Source of the DNA: Lathyrus oleraceus
Lineage: Eukaryota > Streptophyta > Magnoliopsida > Fabales > Fabaceae
Reading direction: 5' to 3'
NCBI RefSeq assembly: GCF_024323335.1
Contig: NC_066581.1
Span: 226,254,539 to 226,318,538, forward strand
DNA length: 64,000 bases
Part shown: positions 23,333-33,215 of the stretch, one piece after another
Layout: each line of letters starts with the position of its first letter
Position numbering within the stretch: position 1 is the first letter of the stretch
The notes under the pieces: model-generated
The model's input: the letters and a program-made list of their open reading frames with translations, nothing else
Told to the model about the DNA's origin: nothing
The model's database searches: none
Made by a program: the position numbers and the translations under genes

Positions 23333-25324
23333 TTAACGTCGCATGGCTCGACGGGACACCTCATACTTAGATGAGTTTAACAGTTTCAATTGGTCCCCTT
23401 CACCGGGATTATATGGTTTCAACCTCTGACCATTAACCTTGAAGGTGTCGCCATTCTTCTCATTTAAAACTACTGTGGTTCCTCCTTTCTTTGGTACCAC
23501 ATGCACAGGACTTACCCACGAGCTGTCAGAAATGGGGTAAATCATTCCCGAATCTAACAACTTTACAACCTCTTTCCTTACCACTTCTTTCATCGCTGGA
23601 TTTAACCTCCTTTGTGGTTGTACTATTGGTTTCTGATTATCCTCCATCAGTATCTTATGCATGCATACTGTGGGGCTAATCCCTTTTAAATCCTCAATAG
23701 TCCAACCAATACCACTTTTATGTTTCTTCAGTACCTTTTCATCTTCTAATTCTGGTGAAGCTCTCAGATCCTCCCACCTGCGTGGTTTGGATTTCCTTCA
23801 AGGGGGTTGTGTATTCAGCATAGCAAGCACTTCTTTTTCTTTTTCATCATCCTTCTCCTCAATCTCTCTGACCAACAGACTAAGAACTCTTTCCAACGGT
23901 AATTCAGGAAACTTTCTTTGAATTGTGCTAGTTACAATTTGATTAATTACTTCCACGGAGTGGTTTGTACACATATTCTCTTTATGTTTCATAGTATCTC
24001 AGACATCAATTCTGAGCTCTTCATCATATACCTTTAGGGTCAAGGTACCTCCCTCCATGTCTATCATGCATCTACTTGTTTCTAAGAAAGGTCTGCCCAG
24101 AATCAGAGGTATCTCTTCATCTTCTGGCATTTCCAAAATTACAAAATCAACAGGAAAAACAAATTTATCAACTTTGACCAGAACATCCTCAACTACCCCA
24201 AAAGGTCTCTTCACTGAGTGGTCAGCAAATTGAAGTGTCATTCTGGTATCTTGAACATTTCCATTTCCTAGCTTCCTGTAAATAGACAAAGGCATAAGGT
24301 TAACACTAGCCCCCAAATCAATCAGCGCCCTTTTAAAGGACCTATCTCCAATGGTACACGGGATGGTCACAGAACCTCTATCTGGCTTCTTCACTAGAAT
24401 CTTCATACCCTGTAGAATAGCACTATAAGTTTCAGTTAGTATAACTGGATCAGTGTCAGTGGTGCGCTTCTTGGAGATGATGTCTTTCATGAATTTCGCA
24501 TAGATAGGCATCTGCTCGAGTGCCTCAGAGAATGGAATATTGATTTCTAATTTCTTGAACAACTCCATGAATTTCTGAAAAAATTTCTCATCTTGCTTCT
24601 TCTTTTTGTTTCTTTGTGGGAAAAGAAGCTTAATGATGGGTTTTGGTTCAGGGAGCTTTTCTTGTACCACCGGCGGTATTACAATTTCTTCCTCAGGTGG
24701 TGTCTTGTTTTCTAAGATTTCCAGGTCCACTTCAAGCAACTGATCTTCTTCTTCATCCTTCTTCTTACAATCTTCAACAGATCTTCCGCTTCTTGTTGTT
24801 ACCGCACTCACATTATGGTGCTCCCTCGGATTTGTCACTGTTGCACTAGGTAATGCGCCCGGTGTTTGAAAATTTGTTATCTGTTGTGCTATCTGACCCA
24901 ATTGAATCTCCAGATTTTTAATGGATGCATTGGTGCTCTTCTGATTATTCCTGGTTTCTTCCTGAAATTGCATATTCTGAGTCGCCATCTTCTCTATAGC
25001 AATCTCCCAATCCGCTTTCTTCGGTACTTGTTGCTGATAAGGTTGCTGTTGCGATTGATATTGTGGTTGGTAAGGTGGTTGTTGTTGTGGAGGTCCTTAC
25101 TTCTGAATATTACCTTGCTGATCTTTCCAAGCGAAATTAGGATGATTTTTCCACCCCGGATTATACGTATTTGAGTAGGGGTTATACTGTCTCAGGTAAT
25201 CTATAGCTTGCACTTGTTCTGCGGTTGCAACACAATGCATGGCAAGGTGTGGTCCACTACAAATCTCACAAATCATAGTCTGAACCGGTTGAACTTTGTA
25301 GCACCTCAAATTTGCACCTATCAT
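23333..25324 (-). pseudogene. Athila 2 gag-pro-RT remnant with internal deletion
   Basis: One minus-strand frame from 25324 to 23333 carries three in-frame stops (25097-25099, 23999-24001, 23798-23800). Order: zinc knuckle CEICSGPHLAMHC (CX2CX3HX4C, Athila type), Gln-rich linker, Gag C-terminus, protease with DLGAS (ALIDLGASVNLMPLS), linker, then the first part of RT (QPQRRLNPAMKEVVRKEVVK to VHVVPKKGGTT). Near 23449 the frame jumps directly to TFKVNGQRLKPYN, a block from the C-terminal tail of the polyprotein. RT palm, RNase H and nearly all of integrase are deleted while the frame is kept. The N-terminal Gag is cut at 25324 by the Ogre A LTR. Confidence 0.85.
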
Positions 25325-28300
25325 TGTACATACATTTTCATTATTAGGTCATAGCATTAACATGGTCCACTGCATAGCATTGCATTGTCCCTTTGCCTCA
25401 AGTGCAAGCCAGTCAGAAGAATTAGGTCAAACTGGTCAGGAGATCAGTCAGTCAAGCAAGCAAGTGCAATTTTCATTGAAACAAGGCCTTAGGGTTGGTC
25501 CAACATGTTCACATGACTTGGGGATCCATTTGAAGTATTTTGGTCAAGGATTGGATGTTCAGAAGTCATCAGTCAATGCACAGTTTGCCAGAAACCCTAA
25601 AAAGTCAAACTTGGTCAACTGTGTCTGATTTTATGGTTTTGATGGTTGGATTTGGTTTGAGAGGGCTCATTCATGTCCAAATAGGCCTCATATATCATGT
25701 CAAACACCATCATGGAAGAATTTGAAGCCAAATCAGAAATTTCCAAAAATAGAAACTGGACCTGTAATTGAAACTTGCCAAAAATGGAAACTTCTTGATC
25801 CCAAACTTACATCATGATACAAGCTTCAAATGAATTTTTGCCCAACATGAAAGTTGAAGATCTTGTTCTCCCATTTCCAGAAAGTCCAAGAACACTCAAT
25901 TTCCATGTATGGTTGGCAAGTTATGATCAATTCATTCTCCAAAATTTTTGAACTTCAAAAGGCCATATCTCTCAAACCATTTGGCCAAATTGGGTGGGGT
26001 TTTTTCCTACAAGTCACATTTGATCCCCTCTTTCCAAATATGCAACCATCATTCACCAAAACATTACCAATCAAAATGGCATTTTTGGACTTGCATGAAT
26101 TAATTTCAAGTGAGGTTGAAAAATGAGTTTCAAAATTAACCACTTCCAACCAATTCTACCAATCAAATATGTTCAGAAATCATATTTTGGACATGTTCAA
26201 GGCCCATTTTCGTGCAGTACACACACCCATCACCAACTTGCTTGAAAATTGGCAAAAGGACACTTTTCACCAACTCCATTCCACTTTTTCATGAACCTTG
26301 ATTAAGTACCATTGAACAGAGTATATATTCATCATTTTCTCTCTGAAAGAAACCCTAGCAGCCACCATTTACAAACAGAAAATCATTTTTCTCTCAAACA
26401 CCATTTTTCCACTTTTGCATTTTTCTGCCAAAAACTCCAAAGAACCCGACCTCGCCTTTGTTGCTCCATCATCTAAACAGCATTGTGAGCTTGTTTCCAC
26501 CATCATTCTCCAACTGTAAGCTCGTTTCCATGGACTGTTTTTCCAAAGCATCATCAATGGCAAAGTGCGATTGAAGCAAACCAAGTTGTTTCAAGCCCAA
26601 GCATCTTCACCATTCATCATTTGGAGCATGAGTCTGCATCTGTTTGAGCTCATAACATCAAAACAACCACTGTTCCACTACTTTCTTCAAAAACAAGTAA
26701 GAACACGAATCTCTAATTTCTCAAAACCATGATATGTACTTTGTAGATCTCTTGTTCCTGAGTACATTAAGCTTCGAATCACATGATTTGGTTGAGTAGT
26801 TTAGGAGATATGTTGTTTTTAAGTTTGAAGATGAAATGCATTTTTGCTCGATTCATGAGTTATACTGTGTTTTAGTGAAAATTGATGATAGATTCATGTT
26901 AGTCATGCTTTGCTGATCATTTCTGTGTATCCAATTGAGATTTCTGGAAATTTTTTTGGATGAATCGATTTTGGGATGAATGTTGTTGTACTGTGCATAA
27001 ACCCTAGGCTGTTCTTGAATCATTTTCCAGATTTTCTTTCTTTCTCACGTGCATGGCATGGCACTGTAGCCAACAGCCAATCACGTTATTTCCTGGCCGT
27101 GCCCTAAACGGCTGCGTTTGGTTTAGTGAAGCCCAGAATTACAATTATGCCATTCCGTCCCATTTTATTTAAATAAATCCATTAATTCATTTTATTTGTT
27201 CAATATTTATTTCATTTTGATTCAACAACTTACAAAATTCATAACTCATCCATTTTAATTCCAAATTTCATGAAATTTTTTGCATCATACTTTGCTTGAT
27301 CTCTACTTTTTTATCATGTTTTTTCCAAGATTTTTGGATGTTTGGTTTTTTAAATGGTGCTAGGGTTTTGTTCATGTATCCATTTCTTGCACATTCCACC
27401 AAAACCTTTGTGAAATAGTCATGACTTATCCTATGGACTTGAAACTTTTTGAGCACAAACTAGACACATTCATGTTTATTTTGATGTAGAGTTTGTGAAT
27501 TTATCTTATCTGGATTGTGAGTTGTGAATTCTTGAAGTAGGGTGTGACAATTTGTGTCACACCATTGATGTGTAACTTGATGATTTTTGATACCATGCTT
27601 CTTGACCTCCAATTGATCTGAATTTTTGCATGAACCTACTCTTGTATGTCTAGTTTGCATATGATTTTTTGTGGATTTGTTTATGGCATTTTCCATTTCT
27701 TTGAGATTTTCTCCCCTGTTTAACCAAAATGTTGACCTTATATGATGCATGTGCCCATTTGTTTTGTGAAATGCTCATACTTTATTAGATGGACATGAAA
27801 TTTTACATGAGATAACTAGACATCCTAAGCTTTGCCATGGTTTTAGTCCCATTCATTTATCATATGCCATCTCTGATTTATGAATTTTTCAATTTGATGC
27901 ATGTTTGGTTGACTTCTTTGAGCATGTTCAAAATTGCTTTGACTTTCTGATTTTCATTGACTGCCTTCCACTTGTCCAAATAAGATGAAATTTGACATGC
28001 TTACCATGCTATGTGTTAGGATTGATCATGATTTATTTGATGATTTTTGGAATTGATTATGATTGGTTTTGAGTTAAGTCTTGTTGTTGACTTCTATGAG
28101 CTCTCATTTGCCATGCTTTGACTTCTTTTGCTTATGAAATGATGATGATGCATGATATGAACATGAAACCAATTGGGTTTGCTTCCTAAATGTTTGAATT
28201 TGATTTTGATTGGACATTGCTTGCTGTTTTGGCTTTCTCATTCATTTTTGACCATAGGCTTGTCCTAGTGGTCCTGTGGCTTATGTTTGAGTTCATGTTT

Positions 28301-29126
28301 TCAGGTTAAGCTACAAATGCTTCAAAGAGATCACTACAATTTGATTGAGTTCATTTGATTATCATGAGCTAACCTCTTTGTTTTGTAGGTTGCTTGGCTC
28401 ATATGCCTTGAGCTTTGTGCTTTGCACATTTGTCTGTTTGTTTTGACTGTTGATTCCTACTTCCTGTTGCTTTAACTTTTGAATTGTGTACTGATCTGTT
28501 TGACTATTTCAGGTACCATTAGTTGCTTAGTTCTTTGAACTTGCTTTGCTTAGCTTTAATAGCAACTTGCTTTGAGGTATAATCCCTTTTTCTTCATGTA
28601 GTCTGGAAGACCTGGCCTGTTACTTGGCCAGGCAACTGTCTGAAGTCCTCCTTAAGAGGCAATGTTTGTGACTGTCTACATTTGTCCTTGTATAGAGTCA
28701 AAGACCTCCTAAGTGAAGAGGCAATTGGCAGAACTCAAGGGATATGCAATCTATCCCCTGCTATTCTGTGTGTCATCTGCTTTGCTCACACCACTGTGTT
28801 GATGCATTGCAGATACAAACCCAAGATCTTGTACAATTGTACGGTTGAGTCAGTTTTAAATGTGTAGAAGGGTTCCCACTTTCTGAACCCACACATTCTT
28901 GTCTTAAGCTCTCCCAGGCCAGAGATAAGAGCTGTGAAGTCTCATCTTCACTCACCTTTCATCTGCTTCACCTTAGCCCCTCAATGGCAAGGTTAAGAGC
29001 TAACACTACCCAGTTCCAGAGGTTTGTTTGTTGAGGTTGATATGACCCCTCGACTAAAACCTAACCTTGTTTGAGCCCATTGCTTGCATATAGTGTGTGC
29101 TACTTGTGCTTGTGTGTTTGCTTTAG

Positions 29127-29235
29127 CTTGCTTCCTGTGCAAGTCAGGTTTAGTTTAGCTTGCTTCCTGTGCAAGTTAGGTGTGGCTTGCTTCCTGTGCA
29201 AGTCATATTTAGGATAGGCTTGCTCCCTGTGCAAG
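29127..29235 (+). repeat. Four direct repeats, each a small hairpin, in Ogre A LTR
   Basis: CTTGC and GCAAG flank a 7-nt loop (TTCCTGT, once TCCCTGT) at 29127-29143, 29159-29175, 29186-29202 and 29219-29235. Each is a perfect 5-bp stem; the spacing is about 27-33 bp. Confidence 0.9.
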
Positions 29236-29460
29236 TTAGCTAGAAACCTTAACTTAGGGATGATTTTGCATGATAACATCTAGGCTCGAGTCGTAGTCTC
29301 CCTAGTTGTGTCTCCCTCTGTTATCTGGTTAGGCTAGTCCTTTATCCCTCCGTAGGGGAACTACGTCGCCCTGATCCTCATACCAGATGAGGTACGTAGG
29401 CAGGAGATGAGCTGATCTCTCCGGGCGCCTTTTTTGTTCTTTTTTTTGTGTGTGTTTTGG

Positions 29461-29860
29461 CAACTATTAGGCTCGAGCTCTAGTCTCCCTATTAGTTTGT
29501 CCTTTCAACCTTTGTGTTCCTTCTGACGTCTCAGCGTCTCTTTTTGTTTGCGTGGCAACTATTAGGCTCGAGCTCTAGTCTCCCTATTAGTTCGCGTGTT
29601 CGCCCTTTTTCTTTTTCAACCCTTTTGTCTTCAACCCCTCTGTGTGTGTTGTTGTGTGCTTGGAAGCTGATGTAAGTCCATCGAGTGGCATTTGGGTTCC
29701 AGTGTGGGTTTGTTGGTTCGGATGCTGATGTAAGTCCAGTGATTGGCATTCAGGCTCCACGTTTGCCTCTTTGTGTGTGTTTTGGTTCGGATGCTGATGT
29801 AAGTCCAGTGATTGGCATTCGGGCTCCACGTTTGCCTTTGCCAGTGTTTGTTTGTGCGTG
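29461..29860 (+). repeat. Direct repeats near the Ogre A LTR 3' end
   Basis: A 34-bp block starting CAACTATTAGGCTCGAGCTC occurs at 29461 and 29556; a diverged form lies near 29275. A second block starting GCTGATGTAAGTCCA occurs at 29666, 29724 and 29793 (spacing 58 and 69 bp). The overlapping minus-strand frames here are produced by these repeats. Confidence 0.85.
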
Positions 29861-30122
29861 TGTCAGCCGAGCTACGAATGCTCTGATTCTTCTCTCGTCC
29901 GAGGAGATACGTATGCATAGGATGCGATATCCTAGCGAGCATGTGTCGTTTCCCCAGTCCGAACTACTTCGACTCTGATGTCTATGCCTGATAGACTAAG
30001 TAGGCCCAGGATGCGATATCCTGCCGAGTCAGTCTTGTCTGTTTTCTTGTGTCTCTTTCAGCCAGTGTGTGTGTGTGAGCAGCGTTTTTAGCAACCATTT
30101 TCCTTCCTATTGTGCGTGGATC

Positions 30123-30165
30123 CCGTCGAGTACGACGGATGCGTAGGGGTGCTAATACCTTCCCT
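30123..30165 (+). other. LTR hairpin plus conserved GGTGCTAATACC motif, Ogre A
   Basis: CCGTCG-AGTA-CGACGG (30123-30138) forms a 6-bp stem with a 4-nt loop, followed after several bases by GGTGCTAATACCTTCCC. Ogre B has CCATGG-ATAA-CCATGG before GGTGCTAACACC (44426-44460), and Ogre C has a similar hairpin at the same place. Position, about 160-200 bp before the PBS, puts it in transcribed LTR sequence. Confidence 0.7.
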
Positions 30166-30325
30166 TCGCATAACCGACTCCCGATCCCATTCTCTCTGGT
30201 CGCGAGACCATGTCTTTTCCCAGGTTTACTCTGAGCGTTTCCTTTCCCTCTTTTGGGATAAATAACGCACGGTGGCGGCTCTGTTGTTCTTGTTTTCCCG
30301 CCGGTTTTTCGCGTGATGCGACAGC

Positions 30326-30344
30326 TGGCGACTCTGCTGGGGAC
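30326..30344 (+). promoter_or_regulatory. Ogre A primer binding site
   Basis: TGGCGACTCTGCTGGGGAC, identical to the Ogre B PBS over these 19 bases. This is the Tat/Ogre PBS, reported as complementary to tRNA-Arg. It is 2 bp from the LTR end. Confidence 0.95.
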
Positions 30345-31164
30345 GTAGAAGAGAAGTTGACCTCTTGCTGGTCCATCTTCCCTAAGCGAGTCTCTCCTAG
30401 CGCTCTCTAGGTTAGGGTTTTGGTTGCTGTTTGCTGTTGTATTTATTGCATTCATTTGTATATATTTGCATTTACTGTTTGCATTTATTGTTTGCATTAA
30501 TGTTTGCATTCATATTCATCTGTTCACCTGGCTGGTTGTCTGTTTCTCTCTGTTGGGGTGGGAGTTACATGAGGTAAAAGGCCCAATACCCAGGCCATGA
30601 GTGAAATCTAGGATACTTAGGAATAGAGTGATTCATGGGAAGCGGGTGCTATTGCGCCACTTAGCGGAACATTGATATCACGAGCAGTTCAGACCCTGGT
30701 GGGATATTATCGTTACATACTTCGGGTGTGTATATGATGATATTCTGCGAAAGGTTATTTATGCTGCGTTTCTCTCGACCTTACCCTGGCCTAGATGACA
30801 CCCGTGAGTGGGGAGGGAATGATCATTATTACAGGTACAGTTGGTGACTCGTTGGTGACTTGTTGGTGACTTGTGATCCTGTTGGTGACTATTGGTTCAG
30901 AAGTTTGGGGTCTCAGATGACTTTGGGTTTCAGATGAATTTGTGGTTCCGAGTTCAAGCCGAAGCTTTGATCCTGTGTTCCGAGAGACACAGCCAACCAG
31001 TCCAGTCTGCATCATTTGCATCATAGCATATTTATTTTTCAAAAGAAACGCAATGAAAAAAATCAAAAAAAAAAAAAGAAAAAAAGGGGAAAAAGAAAAA
31101 AAAAACTAATCCCTGCATGCATATCATTTCTCAGGTACATTCCAGAGCTTGTTCACTGATAGAG
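30345..31164 (+). other. Ogre A leader, ending in an A-rich tract
   Basis: Non-coding. Several TTTGCATTTA-like repeats at 30450-30510. A tract of mostly A and G lies at about 31049-31105, 60 bp before the ORF1 ATG. Ogre B has a similar tract at 45336-45384, about 150 bp before its first ATG. Confidence 0.6.
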
Positions 31165-32805
31165 ATGGCAACAGTCCCAGAGTTGAAGTGGGAGACTTGT
31201 TCCTACAGCTTTCACCGTGAACCTTTGACGTCTCTGATTGAGTTGAGCAACCTTATGACCAGTGGCAACCAGAAGGGGTTTGTTGACCAGTATGGAGATA
31301 TTCTGACACTGTTGAAGATGGTAGTCGATCCGGTGCCGTTGCAGACTCTTCTACAGTTCTACGACCCAGAGCTTCATTGTTTCACCTTTCAAGATTATCA
31401 GTTGGCGCCTACTCTTGAGGAGTACTCCATTCTGCTGAGTGTCCCGGTCCGGTATCAGGTTCCTTTCTTGGATGTGCCCGAGGAGGTTGATTTCAGAGTT
31501 GTTGCCAGAGCTCTCCATTTGGGTATCAAGGAAGTCAGCGATAGTTGGAAGTCCAGTGGGGATGTTGTAGGATTGCCTTTGAAGTTTCTGTTGAGGGTAG
31601 CTAGAGAAGAAGCAGAGAAGGGAAGTTGGGAAGCCTTTCATGCTCAGTTGGCCGTCATGATCTATGGGATCGTCCTGTTTCTGAGTATGCCCAATTTTGT
31701 TGACTATGCTGCAGTCAGTATTTTCATTGGAGGAAATCCAGTTCCTACTCTATTAGTTGACACTTACTATGCCATTCACAGTAGGCATGGTAAGGGTGGG
31801 GCTATCAGGTGTTGTCTCCCGCTTTTGCTCAGATGGTTCTTGTCTCTCCTGCCAGTCAGTGGACCTTTTGTGGATGCTCAGAGCACGCAGAAGTGGACTC
31901 AGAGGGTTATGTCTCTTACCTCCTATGATATCAGGTGGCAATCTTACCGGATGGATGTGCGTAACGTCATTATGAGCTGTGGAGGATTCCGTAATGTGCC
32001 ACTCGTAGGGACTAGGGGTTGCATCAATTACAACCCGATTCTTTCTCTCCGCCAGTTGGGGTTTGTGATGAAGGGAAGACCAATTGAGGCTGAGGTAGCA
32101 GAAAGTGTGTATTTTGAGAAGCAGAGTGACCCGGATAGATTGGAGCAGATAGGAAGAGCTTGGAAGTCTATTGGTATGAAGGATGGATCTGTCTTAGGGA
32201 AGAAGTTTGCCGTTGCTATGCCTGATTACACTGATTGGGTCAAGGAGAGAGTAGAAACTTTGTTGTTACCCTACGATAGGATGGAGCCGTTGCAGGAGCA
32301 ACCACCTTTGATCCTTGCTGAGAGTGTGCCTGCGGAGCACTACAAGCAAGCCTTGATGGAGAATCGCCGTTTGAGAGAGAAGGAGCAAGATACCCAGATG
32401 GAGCTGTACAAAGCCAAAGCTGATAGGTTGAACTTGGCTCATCAACTCAGAGGAGTGCGAGAAGAAGATGCTAGCAGACTGAGAAGCAAGAAGAGATCCT
32501 ACGAGGAGGTGGAGAGCATGTTAGATGCAGAACACCGGGAGTGCTTGAGGCTGCAGAGAGTTGAGGCCAGCTATCAGAAGAAGATCAGAGACTTGGAGAA
32601 GCAACTCAGAGATAAAGACATCCAGTTGAAGAAGGAAGTAGACTTGAGACAGGCATCAGAGAACCACCTTGGAGGAGAAGTGGTAGAGCTTAGACGACAA
32701 CTGAAGGAGAAGATCACTCTTTTGCCAGAATGTTCAGAATGTGACCTGTTGATAGACCAGTGTCAGTACTTGAAGACTCTCATTCCGGGAGGCCGTTTGT
32801 CTTAG
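31165..32805 (+). CDS. Ogre ORF1 protein, intact (546 aa)
   Basis: I take the start at 31165 (MATVPELKWETCSYSFHREP) rather than an upstream in-frame ATG at 31117, because the added 16 residues look like leader. Residues 1 to about 390 form the globular domain of unknown function typical of Ogre ORF1 (LLQFYDPELHCFTFQDYQLA; LALHLG-like and MIYGIVLFLSMPNFVDYAAV blocks). Residues from about 390 to 525 are a long charged coiled coil (ENRRLREKEQDTQMEL; KKIRDLEKQLRDKDIQLKKE). The frame is uninterrupted. It lies upstream of gag-pro on the same strand. The function of ORF1 is unknown; a structural or nucleic-acid-related role is only a guess. Ogre C has a decayed homologue; Ogre B has none. Confidence 0.85.
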   Translation: MATVPELKWETCSYSFHREPLTSLIELSNLMTSGNQKGFVDQYGDILTLLKMVVDPVPLQTLLQFYDPELHCFTFQDYQLAPTLEEYSILLSVPVRYQVPFLDVPEEVDFRVVARALHLGIKEVSDSWKSSGDVVGLPLKFLLRVAREEAEKGSWEAFHAQLAVMIYGIVLFLSMPNFVDYAAVSIFIGGNPVPTLLVDTYYAIHSRHGKGGAIRCCLPLLLRWFLSLLPVSGPFVDAQSTQKWTQRVMSLTSYDIRWQSYRMDVRNVIMSCGGFRNVPLVGTRGCINYNPILSLRQLGFVMKGRPIEAEVAESVYFEKQSDPDRLEQIGRAWKSIGMKDGSVLGKKFAVAMPDYTDWVKERVETLLLPYDRMEPLQEQPPLILAESVPAEHYKQALMENRRLREKEQDTQMELYKAKADRLNLAHQLRGVREEDASRLRSKKRSYEEVESMLDAEHRECLRLQRVEASYQKKIRDLEKQLRDKDIQLKKEVDLRQASENHLGGEVVELRRQLKEKITLLPECSECDLLIDQCQYLKTLIPGGRLS

Positions 32806-33215
32806 CTTGTATCTTTGATATGTATGTTGAGAATCACCTCCAGGCTTGTTGGATGGGATTCATTGTTGTACTCCGATTGTTTGGATTTTCTTTGTCGACT
32901 TTGTTGTATGATCCTGTTACTCATATAGATGAGGTTGTTGGTTTCACCTTGTACTCATCACTCTTGTGTATGTTGTTTCTGTGCTTCTATGTTGTTCTTG
33001 CTGCAGGTTGCCATCTTTTGAGGATGACTCAGGCTCTTTGAATGCCTGAGGAATGAACATATCATGTGCATCATACGCATCATTAGCACCATACTCATAT
33101 CATTTTGCATAACAGGTGTTCTTGGTCGTGACTTCTCACTCTTGGTTCCTGTTCAGGCAGGATAGCTGATCAACGTCCGCACCGCTACTCAACAAGACTG
33201 AATCAACAGAGAGGT
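32806..33215 (+). other. Spacer between Ogre A ORF1 and gag
   Basis: Non-coding, 410 bp. Holds GCATAACAGGTGTTCT at 33108-33123, about 95 bp before the gag ATG; the near-identical GCATAACAGGTATTCT precedes the Ogre B gag. It looks like a possible 3' splice site (CAG/GT), unproven. Confidence 0.5.

Larger units (their letters stand above)
20586..25324 (-). mobile_element. 'Athila 2': Ty3/Athila element, 3' part, minus strand
   Basis: Read on the minus strand: gag-pro-RT remnant (25324-23333), 3' non-coding region, PPT and 3' LTR (21998-20586). It lies inside Athila 1 in opposite orientation. Its gag N-terminus, PBS and 5' LTR are missing because Ogre A begins at 25325. The 5 bp before it are ACTAT (20581-20585). 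Confidence 0.8.
25325..30323 (+). mobile_element. Ogre A 5' LTR (about 5.0 kb)
   Basis: The left edge is placed at TGTACATACATTTTC, where the minus-strand Athila 2 gag ends; the right edge is ...GCGACA, 2 bp before the PBS. The length fits Ogre. It is non-coding apart from repeat-driven frames. The 3' kilobase carries GAACTACG (29358-29365) and GGTACGTAGGCA (29391-29402), several short repeats, and a hairpin (30123-30138) followed by GGTGCTAATACC. The left edge is less certain than the right. Confidence 0.7.

Noticed and set aside
25362..26149. Short frames at the left end of the Ogre A LTR
   Set aside because: They lie in LTR sequence, overlap each other on both strands and show no family motif.
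27268..27750. Minus-strand frames of 62 and 96 codons, repeated at 63533-63961
   Set aside because: The repetition is explained by the LTR copy; no protein motif, and the frames run against the element.
29531..29942. Three overlapping minus-strand open frames of 72-103 codons rich in NPHW/THTE repeats
   Set aside because: They are made by direct repeats in the Ogre A LTR; overlapping frames are open at the same time and match no protein motif.
30326..30344. tRNA-like sequence at the PBS
   Set aside because: Only the stretch complementary to a tRNA 3' end is present; no cloverleaf surrounds it.
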